Assembly: GCA_022605405.1 (NCBI GenBank)
Contig: JABYQQ010000015.1
Location: forward strand, 248,001 to 312,000
DNA: 64,000 bases
Source: Earliella scabrosa
Lineage: Eukaryota > Basidiomycota > Agaricomycetes > Polyporales > Polyporaceae
Reading direction: 5' to 3'
A model generated the notes under the pieces. That model saw only the letters and a list, made by a program, of their open reading frames with translations. It was not told the origin of the DNA and searched no databases. Made by a program: the position numbers and the translations under genes. Of this stretch, positions 11,564 through 21,516 are shown one piece after another (positions within the stretch are counted from its first letter, which is position 1; each line of letters opens with the position of its first letter).

Positions 11564-13326
11564 TTATGACGCTCGACGCTTGAACTCTTCGTTGAACTCC
11601 CGTCCAATGAGCATGCGCCGGATCTCTTGCGTGCCGGCACCAACCGTGTACAGCCTGGAATCGCGCAGGATACGGCCAGTGGGGTAGTCTACATGCGCAA
11701 GCTGGTCAAAATCCGCTACAGGGTCAGCGTACACATGATAAACGCACCATTAATGTAGCCGTTGCCACCTAGGCACTGCATCGCGTCCATGGCGACTTCG
11801 ACCGCGCGGTCGGAGGAGTATAGAATCGCCCCCGCGCAATCCTGGTAACAAGGAGAAGCTCAGCACACCTCCCTGCGCAGAATGCACGAAGATACGTACT
11901 CTGCGGCTAACTTTCCCTTCGTCGCATGCCTTTGCGACAGCATAGACGTATGACCGTGAGGCATTCAGTTTGGTATACATGTCAGCGATCTTCCCTGTTT
12001 CGACCAACATTATACTGTGATCTCTATTACGGTAGCCAAGCATCCTTACCTTGCATTAGTTGGAACTCGCCGATTCGTTGACCGAACTGTTTGCGATCGT
12101 GGACGTACTCGACCGCAATGTCGAACGCAGCTTGCATGAGTCTATGGAGCAATAGCTCAGATCAGGTCTGGTGAACAACCTTGCTGTAGGAAACCAACCC
12201 AAGAGGACCCCCGCTGAGAACGAGGCGTTCAAGGTCAAGACCGGACATGAGCACCTTAGCGCCACCATTCACAGGGCCCAGGACGTTCTCTACCATTGAT
12301 CGCATTAACACACCACGATCTCATGGACTACACACCAGAGCCACTCACCTTCAGGCACGAAGCAATCTTCGAACACAAGCTCACAGGTATCGCTACCACG
12401 CATGCCAAGCTTATCCAACTTCTGGTGTGTCGAGAAGCCTTCCCAGCCCTTCTCGATGATGAACGCTGTAATGCCCTTTGACCCCTTCTCTGGCTCGGTC
12501 TTGGCATACACGACCAGGGTGGACGCAGAGGGGCCATTGGTGATCCAGAACTTGTTCCCATTGAGCTTGTACCCTCCGTCAACCTTGTCCGCGCGCAACT
12601 TCATGCTCACGACGTCGCTCCCGCTACCCGGTTCACTCATCGCAAGGCTGCCGACCTTCTTGCCGGAAACGAGATCCGGGAGGTACTTGGCCTTCTGCTC
12701 GTCCGTCCCCCATCGGTGTATCTGGTTCACGCACAGGTTTGAGTGGGCACCGTACGAGAGGGCGACGGACCCGGATGCGCGAGAGAGCTCCTCCATTGCG
12801 AGCGTATGGTTGAAGTACCCGAGCGCGAGGCCGCCATACTCGGGCTTGACGGTAATGCCCAAGAGACCCATGTCGCCGAGCTTCTCCCAAAGGTCCTGAT
12901 GGCATTCCGCTCAGCACGGTTGCTTACACGCATGTTTGTACAAAGCTGAGGCGGTCGAGCGCGGCAGGCATCGTGGAATGCCCACAGGAATAACGGCGCG
13001 TATACGATCGAATGGAGACGCACCTGGGGAAAAGTGTTCGTCCTGTCAATCTCTGCGGCCCTCGGCGCGACCTCCTTCTCCGCAAACTCGTGCACGGCGT
13101 TTCGGAACTGTTCAGTTGGGGCAAAAGGTGGGATAGTCAGACCGGTGCTATTCGCATGCGTGGCACACGCAATGGAGAGCCAACACACCTCTGCTTGCTC
13201 CTCTGTAAGACCGGCAACGTCGGTGTTATAGAAGGATGCATGTCTCCGCTGGCTTCCATCGAGTACGCGCGCGGCGCGTGCCTTGAGCAACGAGGAGCCA
13301 GAAAAGCGAGAGAAGGAGCGCAGCAT
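11564..13326 (-). CDS. IVD: Isovaleryl-CoA dehydrogenase, mitochondrial
   Basis: FAD enzyme of leucine breakdown that oxidises isovaleryl-CoA to 3-methylcrotonyl-CoA and passes electrons to electron-transfer flavoprotein in the mitochondrial matrix. The N-terminus ([20 protein letters not shown]) is an Arg/Ser-rich targeting sequence. Conserved family segments follow in order: [137 protein letters not shown], and [20 protein letters not shown] then [15 protein letters not shown]. The Glu of [10 protein letters not shown] (codon 12228-12230) occupies the catalytic-base position of isovaleryl-CoA dehydrogenases, which separates it from short-chain acyl-CoA dehydrogenases. Several introns are needed, for example one ending in TAG before DYPTG. 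Stop TAA at 11564-11566. Confidence 0.96.
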
Positions 13327-13739
13327 GGTCGTTCGTGAGCAGAGGAAGAGTCTCGCGACAACGAACCTGGGGAACCTGGGGTTGCTTACGGGCCTGGATC
13401 CGGCCGAGTGTTAGCTGTGATTAGATCGACTGCTCTAACCGTGAGAAATGAGTAACACTACTAACAGTAAGTAACGGGACGCCGGACCGGAGACATGACG
13501 TCACCCTTTACTGAACTTCGTACCCTTTTAGGCCAGCAGAACGCAGTCTGATGCCTCACTAATGGCTATCGATCAACATTGAGTATCACCAGTATATAGC
13601 AATAGTAAGTCACCGAGGTCGCAGACCCTAAAGGTATGCCTTAAACACTACGTGATCGTGCTGAGTCTGGGGTCAGTACATGACGTCTGGGTAAGGGGCC
13701 TAGCGTAGAAAGGGAGAGAAAGATGCCAGGATAGATCTA
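13327..13739. other. Spacer upstream of IVD
   Basis: Promoter side of IVD and 3' flank of the F-box gene. It is relatively AT-rich around 13430-13640. No gene or repeat recognised. Confidence 0.5.
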
Positions 13740-15445
13740 TTACTGAGAGCAGATTCTCCTCCGACCTGCCGGCACATCCAGCTGTATGACCGGACCTCCT
13801 CTTGCTCTACTTGTCAAGGGCGTCTTCGAGCATGCCAAATGGCCCGGCTCTTCGATCCAGAAGGCAGAAAATCGCGTGAGCTGAGGCCATACTACGCTGT
13901 GCATATTGGTAAAGTCTCGAGGGCATTCGAGCGCGCCGAGAAATGCTCGCGCATCCCTTGCACTGATCGTGAGCTGCATGTTGGTGATGCCAGGAAGGAT
14001 GTCGGAGATGTCGCGGAGCAGCCGCGTAGCGTCTTCCGAGCGTATTCTGCCTCTGTCAACCGATGCCAAGAGGGAGAGGCTGGAGATGCGTGGGCAGGGT
14101 CCAAAAAGGCCTTGTATTGTAGTGCACAGTAAGTCTAGGGACAGACCAGGATAGGTCTGTTCACTCCACCGGACCGTTGAGTTGTACTCGAGCGTCAGGG
14201 AAGATGAATGGAGGGTGGCTTGGCTCCGGCCGCCACGGGACATAGATGTGCTTATTTCTACGTGATGTCCGGCCGCTCCGGCAGCACCCGGGAGGAGGGT
14301 CTTGCATAGTACTCCATTGAGGCGCATGAGGATGTGATAGTCGATGCACATACTATCACTGTCATCAACGTGGACGCGGATGTGAGAGACAGTTGTGCGT
14401 GGGATGGAAATTCCGGTGAGGATATCCGTGATGTATTCAGGACCATGGCCAACGGAAAGTTGGCGGAGTTTGGGAAGATCTATGGTAGAGTCGTCGTGCA
14501 CATCGTTGTGGCGGATGTTGATGCGTTGAGTGACCTGGATATCCACAACCTCGATGTTGGGATTGCTCTTGAGGACAGAAAGAAGTTCTGCAGGCGCAAC
14601 CCATAGACCTGCGCATGTGTCAACGACTTTCAGAGTGGTTAGTGTCCGGAGAGTAGTAAACCATTTGACTATGTGGCGGTACCATAGCTGGGGTGTAACG
14701 AGATCGGTAGGAGACCCAGCCGCCGCGACGTTGAGCGGAGATATGTGCGGCACGGATCCGATGTCGATCGTAGTAAGGGCCGGGAGAGGATGGTGGTTTA
14801 GGGCAAGGAAGATAGAATGGGTCAACATCGAGTCGGCATGAATGCGCAAACGCGAGATTCGCCCCGCGAGACTAGGAAGGTCTTGCAGAACGAAGTCCTC
14901 GATCCCTCGGCGCATGGAGATTCTACAGTCGTCGCTGTTAGGAGTGGCTGTAGAGTATGCGGAGATGGTTATGAACAGTGTGAGAGGCGAATGGTTGGAC
15001 CGTCCGACCAGCTCAGAGACCATTGATGCATTCGTTCTTGTTCCGGTGACGACGATGAAAGACCACAGGCGGGATATCGAGAGGGCGATATGACGCCACC
15101 GCTTGGATAGCGACGAGAGGAGGAACAGTGAGGCTAGGTACTCCGAAGAGTTCGACCGGTATCGAGAAGTACTGGCACCATGGGCCTACGAAGAGCATGG
15201 TTGATGTGTCGCTCGTGACGGTTGAAGGGTCGAACTCGCACCTTATGGTCCCCGTCGGCATAATCCAGAGAGTCCCTGACATGTTCCAATATTTCGCATA
15301 CTATGTCCTCCGGGAGGTCACTGGCGCAGACCATGGCAAATGACGTTGCGGCTCGGATGAATGGTTTGACAGACTTGGAGGTTAGGCGGAGAGGGTAGTA
15401 AGCGCTCACCCATGCAGAGGACTGGTCTTTATACATGCCCGCCAC
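13740..15445 (-). CDS. F-box / leucine-rich-type protein
   Basis: Likely substrate-recognition subunit of an SCF ubiquitin ligase. A first exon carries the F-box core DLPEDIVCEILEHV. A 56-nt intron (15241-15186, GTGCGA to CGTAG, phase 0) then joins it to a long exon reading SLSKRWRHIALSISRLWSF, the second half of the F-box as found in many Agaricomycete proteins. The next roughly 430 residues are Leu-rich and segmented (LPSLAGRISRLRIHADS, LRTLTTLKVVDT, LPKLRQLSVGHGPEYI), suggesting degenerate leucine-rich repeats. The stop TAA is at 13740-13742. The start is uncertain: 15445 (MAGMYKDQ) is the upstream in-frame ATG and 15334 (MVCASDLPED) is just before the box. I infer F-box function from composition and layout, and no substrate can be named. 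Confidence 0.7.
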
Positions 15446-17059
15446 TGCAGCACGAAGTGAGCGTTCATGGGGTACTTCTTCCTTGAAGGGACCTGGGAAG
15501 GACCAATCAGGATATTCTTGGGCTATTCAGTGCTGGGCACCTTCCAGTGACTCTACCGCAGTGCGCCAGATTGAAATCAGGCTGAGGCACTGACTGTTTC
15601 GTGACAAGATCACGGCGAAGGCCTTGTATGCACGATGATGAACGGACCGGACGAGATTCACCTGCGCCTCCAAGTCTGATTGACACTTGCGATGCAGGCG
15701 ATACTTAACACCGAGGAACGATTGACCTCGGGTGATGGACGTGCCCGTTGAATGCGGAGCAAGTTGTCAGATCTCCTGTGGTATCGCCTAGTCCGGGCTC
15801 AAGATAGAGCTTATGCAGTCGAGTGTCTGCTCTCGGGGGAACTTCCGTATACATAGCGCCCGCCGAAAGCCTGGGGTTAGGTCGGAGTAAGTATGCACAC
15901 TATTAGAACATTCAAAGACAGGCATTGGGTTGGCATTAAGAATTTCCGCCATTGAATGTCCACAACAATGTGGGGTGTCGTAGGCACGTATAGAGGAAGT
16001 GTCTTGGGTCCGTAGAGTACTGTTCGTGCTGTGGAGGGCATCGGAGGGCCGAGGACATGCAAGCCTTACTAGTCGAGTCTTTTCCGTGACGACCTCGAGG
16101 TAACCGGCGAGCACTCTCAAGCACTCTAGTCGTTGGTATATTACCATCGACGATCGTCCTCTATAGGCGACAACAATCTCAGCGTAACGATATTGGATTT
16201 GACGTGAAATCGCTCATTACTTACTAGTACTGCCTCAGGCTCGGGGTGAACTCCGTTCCTACATATTAGCGCGCGCCTCCTTGATCCCCGTGAGGATGCT
16301 TGAGCCGTGTTGGAGTGTAGAACGTTGGAATCCGAGACCAGACGGAGATATGAATAGACCGAGGGAGAGATCAGACGGAAGTAAGCAAAGACACGGAGTG
16401 AAGGAAGGGCGTGACAAAGTTTAAGCTCCGATTCATAAGCAAGCGCGTGGACGTGAGTGTGCAGCTCATAAGTATGTACTCGTCACAAGGTCGACGTCGT
16501 GACTTCAAGGTTGAGCAGACACCGGATCCATACAGCAAGCTCAGTTGAGCCTCTTTGTAGTTGAGTCGGCGATATGAGGTACGCAATTGAGATTTTGGAG
16601 ATGCTCAAGCCTTCAAGGATAACACTAGTACCGTCGTAGCGAATGTCAATCTCAAGCTTGAGCATCACTGGCATCTAGGGCTCGCTCATCGGTACCTCTC
16701 CCACGTGGACTTGTTTCTACAGCTGTACGCACGCTGTACGTGAAGTCGATGACATGTGTTACTGAATGCGAAACCCAACTCCGAGATGTCCTGGCATCAA
16801 CTTGCTGAGACAGGCGCCGAGTTTGACGTCCTATCTCGCAATACCGGTGGAAGCTGGTGCAGGTCGTGCCAACATGCACGCACTGGACTGCATTACGTAC
16901 CCCCGGCAACATCAGCAACGACACAAGCGAGCGCATAGGATGTACACTGTATGGTTCTTCACTAATCTTCTGAGACATTGCAGTCACTGTAGCAGGCTGC
17001 TGATTGATAGCCCCGACTAGCCTCGACCTACGCGCCGCTCATATATTCACACAGTGACC
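15446..17059. other. Unassigned interval upstream of the GMC gene
   Basis: 1.6 kb without a convincing gene. Minus-strand ORFs at 15788-16147, 16483-16674 and 16652-16987 have Leu-rich stretches that could be debris of another F-box gene, but I cannot join them or recognise a domain. The last 60 bases before 17060 are the GMC promoter, with a weak AT-rich element (CATATATTC) near 17039. Confidence 0.4.
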
Positions 17060-19934
17060 ATGGCCTACAATGCTCCTGAAGCATCGTACCCATTCATGAC
17101 GACTCCCGAGGTATTTTGCGCTCAGACGTTTGACTACGTCATCATCGGTGGCGGTACGACTGGCCTTGTCGTGGCAGCTCGGTGAGTTTCATCGCAGTAT
17201 ACTACATACACACACTTTCTCTCTAACATCGGATGTCTCTTCAGACTCACGGAGGATCCAGCTATCAGCGTTGGTGTGATCGAGGCCGGAGCGTGGCATC
17301 CTGATGAGGATGGCATAAATATACCAGGTATGCCCCTAACGTCATAGGGTATCTCCCGGCGTATTCAGTTGGTTCACCTCTAAATTCACGTGTAGGCAAG
17401 ATGGGCATGGCAATTGGAAACCCCGAACTAGACTGGTCGTTCACGAGTGTCCCGCAGAAGCACGCTAACAACCGTTCCGTATTCCAACCTCGGTGAGTTC
17501 AGCTAAATCATTGACTGACGTAGTAAGACTGACCGCTGGGCTGTCGTGGCAGCGGCAAAGGCCTCGGAGGATCATCTCTAGTGCGTATATCTTTCAGACA
17601 GATTGATGAGAACATTTACTCATCCTATTGTACCAGCTTAACTTCTTTGGTCTCACTCGGTAAGACAGGCTGCTCTCATGATAGTCCTTACTCACCACGC
17701 TAATACAGGGCATCATCCCATGAGTATGACGGTAAGAACGGATCTTAGAGGGCTGGCAATGACTCAAGTGATATAATGCATAGCTATCGAGGCACTCGGC
17801 AATCCCGGCTGGAACTGGGAAGAGTTCCTGAAGTACTTCAAGAAGGTACGTCCAGTTTGAATCTTGTTCTGGCCCGTATAGTGATTCTTTCCCCCCTGTC
17901 CACCAGTCAGAGACTACGCAGCCCGTCCCTTCCTCTTTTGGACCGGAGTACAAGCTCTCTGAGCTCGACCCGCAATGGCACGGCGATTCGGGACCGTTAC
18001 TCAAAGGGTACCCCCTTCATCTCGCGGCCCTCCACATCCCATTCCTCAATACGCTTGAGAACCTTGGTGTACCTAGGAACTTTGAACCAGTGAGTTTTGG
18101 AGTATAGGCCCCACCGTATCTGTCAATCTGAGTATTGTTGGGATTCTGCAAGGGCAATGGCAACGCGATTGGAGCGGCAACGATTCTAGGCAGCATCGAC
18201 GCTAGAACAGCTACTCGCAGCTACTCTGCTAACGTGAGTCTCGTGTCCCGTCGGCGCGGCTGAAACATATGCTGACGTCTGACAAGGCTTACTATGCCCC
18301 GAATGCGGTCAGGAAGAACCTCTACGTGCTGACAAAGTCGCATGTTTCACGGATACTGTTTCGGCCTGGTGACAGTCCATTGACGGCTACCGGGGTTGAG
18401 TTCATCAATGGAGAAACAAGGTACACTGTGAAGGCGCGAAGGGAAGTCATACTCTGCGCTGGTAAGAATGGTCAAGTCGATGCGAATATCCCAGCTAATG
18501 CTTTTGCCAGGTGCCTTCCAGACTCCACAAATTCTCGAGCTGTCGGGTACGTCGTGGATGCTATTGTGTAGAAGGCAGCCCATACTCACACCTGCGTAGG
18601 TATCGGCAATAAGGAGATCCTCAGCAAGTATGGAGTCGAGACCCTGGTCGATCTCCCATCGGTGGGCGAAAACCTACGTGAGCTTCCCGGGTAGTATCGT
18701 GATCACTGCAGTGACTGACGATGACTTTGTCCAACAGAGGTAGACCTTTTTTATGCGAGTCATGTTCGGAGCGCTCAGGTTCTCTAGGATCACATATTCG
18801 TGCCCGTGATCAACGAGATCGATCCCAGCTCGGAGACCATAGACGCGGACCTCCTCACTAACCCTGATTTCGCCGCGAAGCAAGCCGAGCTATAGTATGT
18901 ATCATCTGCCCGAACATGACCAGGTACTCACAGCTCTCCAGTAAATCCCGGAAAGGATATCTTACTTCGGGGTTCTCCTCGTTGTTTGCATTCGTTCCTC
19001 TTAGGGTATGGACCACGGAGGAACAGAGGGACCGTTGGAAAACGATGGCGCACCAGTCAATCGAGGAGGCACCGCAGGGCTTGAAGAAACAACTAGAGAT
19101 GCAGCTGCAATGGCTGTCTGACCCGTCTTCTGCAGAGGGAGAGTACGTCGCGTCTATTTGACATGCCGGGGCAGGAGATCGTTGACATCGAAGTCTACCC
19201 CTAGAGTCATCCCGTTCCCCGGATTCTTCCCCGGAGCAGGCCCGCAACCTGTGCCAAACAGACGCTACTCGTCCGTGTTCTGCTCCGCCACTCATCCCTT
19301 CTCCCGTGGCTCCGTGCACATCGCATCTTCGGACCCCAAGAGCCCCCCTGCGATCGACCCGAGTCCGTTCGCACTCATACTATTGCCCCATCTCATGACG
19401 TCGTATTGATGAATGGTGCATCCCAGATTATCTCTCCAACCCGCTTGATGTCGAGATCATGCTCGCTCTCGTCAAGTTTGGACTGAAGGTGTACGAGACA
19501 AGCCCTATCCGCGAGGCAATCGTGCGCAATTTCGTCCCTCAGGCCGCCGCCGACGGAACGGAGCTCTCGGACGACGTGCTGGTGGAGTATATCAAGAACA
19601 CTTGCAGCTGTGTCTTTCACCCGCTCGGTTCCGCGTCCATGCTGCCGCGCGAGGACGGAGGCGTGGTCGATCCCGAGCTCAGGGTGTACGGTACGGCCAA
19701 TGTCCGAGTGGTAAGTCCTGTTGTTTTCGGTCTGAGCGGATCCTTGACAAGCTCACATTTGTCGCGGTCTATAGGTCGACGCGTCGATTTTGCCCATGGT
19801 GAGTACTTACGACTCACCGCACACCGCACATGCTGATCGTTGTATAGCAAATTGCGGCGCACATCCAAGCGACGGTATACGCCGTGGCGGAGAAGGGGGC
19901 GGATATCATCAAGTACGGCCAGAAGCGTGCGTGA
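17060..19934 (+). CDS. GMC-family FAD oxidoreductase
   Basis: Flavoenzyme of the glucose-methanol-choline family (alcohol, aryl-alcohol or choline-type oxidase/dehydrogenase). It starts at 17060 in a CC-ATGG context. The ADP-binding motif FDYVIIGGGTTGLVVAARL is followed by the VIEAG strand end, ELDWSFTSVPQ, the GKGLGGSSLLNFFGLTR signature, GNPGWNWEEFLKYFKK, and GAFQTPQILELSGIGNKEIL. VGENLQDHIFVPV is only obtained through a 2-nt micro-exon. Later come FPGFFPGAGPQPVPNRRYSS, CVFHPLGSASMLPREDGGVV, RVYGTANVRVVDASILPM and AAHIQATVYAVAEKGADII. The second-last block supplies the catalytic His of FHPLGSASM and the last block the second His of AAHIQ. Stop TGA at 19932-19934. More than twelve short introns are predicted, including a GTCCGT donor just after PAIDP. 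There is no signal peptide, so an intracellular enzyme is likely. Substrate not predictable. Confidence 0.94.
18738..18739 (+). other. Predicted 2-nt micro-exon (AG) in the GMC gene
   Basis: Intron 18678-18737 (60 nt, GTGAGC to CAACAG, with a CTGAC branch-like site) and intron 18740-18787 (48 nt, GTAGAC to CTCTAG) leave only AG between them. Joining C + AG + GATCAC gives Leu-Gln-Asp-His, the expected GMC motif. Removing one large intron 18678-18787 breaks the frame. Confidence 0.65.
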
Positions 19935-20168
19935 AGCGTAACGTTGCTGCTCGAAGGCATGACTGTACTAGTATCCCGAATCGAATGAGAGCGAAGATCC
20001 TGTTCAACAGCCTACGCATGATTTGAACGCAGATAGAGCCCAGGATACGTCCGGTGACCAGCGCACTAGTGTCTGGATCTAGAATAACGGGGTATATTTG
20101 ATTGCGTGGCGGCTATGGGTATAGATGTATACGTCTAGAGATACAGATGAGGATGACATCGAGCGTAC

Positions 20169-21249
20169 TCAGTCCTTGAGGTCGACAATGATAGGAAGGG
20201 GGACTCTAGGAAGGGCAGCGTTGACAGACACCCTTCCAGCAGGATTCTTGGGTGTCTGGCCGACGACGGTCGCACCGCGCGCCTCGTGAATGTGCCCGAA
20301 GACGTGAAGACGGCAATTCTGCAAGTCATCATGCGTGAGGCGCTCTGCGAGCTCCGGGCAACCGGCGTGTTTCCCTCGCTTCGTTATGTCGCCCACGCCT
20401 AGGGACGGGGTGTGCGTCATTAGGATATCGGTTAATGCTGGGATACGGTTGTAAATGGCCTTGCCACCCCCAGGCTCATATTGGAATGCTCCGACGGAGT
20501 AGAATGGTGCGGCCTAAATATGAGGAATGTGAGTCGACAGGAGAAATGCGAAATCGCGAGCCACCTACTGGGGAGCCGTAGATCGTGTATGTCTTGCCGC
20601 TGTTCGCGGTGTATGTTGCAGCCTCGTGCTCTAGGTAGACCATACCGGCCTTAGCCATGGCCTTGCTGCGAACCAACTTCCGTGCAGCGGGCAAATCCTG
20701 CGAAGCGATCATGAGTCGAATGTGGTGACAGGCGATGAAAACGGGCTTACCTTGTCTTTGAGATCGCGTGGCTTGAAAGCGCGCATTGAACCACCCTCTT
20801 CGTAATTGATGTCGAGCGCAAGCTGAGGAGAACAGTCAGCATTCGATGTCACAGGTTCCGAGGAGAGCTAGAGGATACACACGTCGTGGTTACCGCCCAT
20901 GAAGCTGAAGAATGGTCAGCTAAGATCACAGACGAAGTAGGAAGACAACGCACAACTTAGCGGGGTGTGGCAGGCTCTTCAACCAATCGATAGTGCCCTC
21001 GAGCTCCCTGAGAGTCCCGTGTGCGCTCAGGTCACCCGCATGGAGGAGGACATCTCCAGGAGGAACCGAGAAGATCATGGAATGACTGTCCGAGATGCAG
21101 ACAAAACGTGTCCAGCCGACGCCTGGGTGTCGAGGAGGGTATGTGAGGTCATACGAATCGTAGACAACCACAGTCTGCTGCTGCGTCTCGGAGGTTTGTG
21201 ACTGGGTCATGGTATGAGTTGCACGGGGTATGGTTGAGCTGATGGGCAT
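20169..21249 (-). CDS. Calcineurin-like metallophosphoesterase (MPPED/UPF0046-like)
   Basis: Predicted dinuclear-metal phosphoesterase. All five metal-site blocks of the superfamily are visible on the minus strand: FVCISDSHS (Asp-x-His), GDVLLHAGDLSAHGTLRELE, FMGGNHD (exon around 20880-20905), ILMTHTPSLGVGD, and LHVFGHIHEARGATVVG. The sequence closes with PNPAGRVSVNAAL-like and PIIVDLKD segments, stop TGA at 20169-20171. At about 300 residues, and with the arrangement WLKSLPHPAKL before GNHD, it resembles the small MPPED1/MPPED2 group rather than purple acid phosphatases or Ser/Thr phosphatases. Five or six exons are needed. A second in-frame ATG (MTQSQT) lies 13 codons after the chosen start. 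It shares its upstream region with GUS1. Natural substrate unknown. Confidence 0.9.
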
Positions 21250-21516
21250 CCCAACGAGACCAACGGGATTAAATACTGCAGGCCACGAGGCTATGACAAA
21301 GAAATAACGGATGAGCGGTGCTCATCGCAATATTCGTCGTGGGCGGAAGGACGCCGCGGTGGCAGAAGTGGCTATGCGCGCGCGGGGACCCGACCACGAA
21401 CCAATCGCGCCGATCTACGCGAGATCTGATTAGATTGACTTGGTCGATCAACTTTAGCAGAGTCACCCTTGCGGGCGTGCAAGACTACTCTTGCATTCCT
21501 ATCCTGCACCACCATC
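21250..21516. promoter_or_regulatory. Shared divergent promoter region
   Basis: Only 267 bp separate the start codons of the metallophosphoesterase (-) and GUS1 (+), so both promoters must lie here or overlap transcribed sequence. No clear TATA box is seen. Confidence 0.55.

Noticed and set aside
15788..16987. Additional F-box gene on the minus strand
   Set aside because: Leu-rich fragments are present but no F-box core and no consistent splicing model; kept as unassigned.
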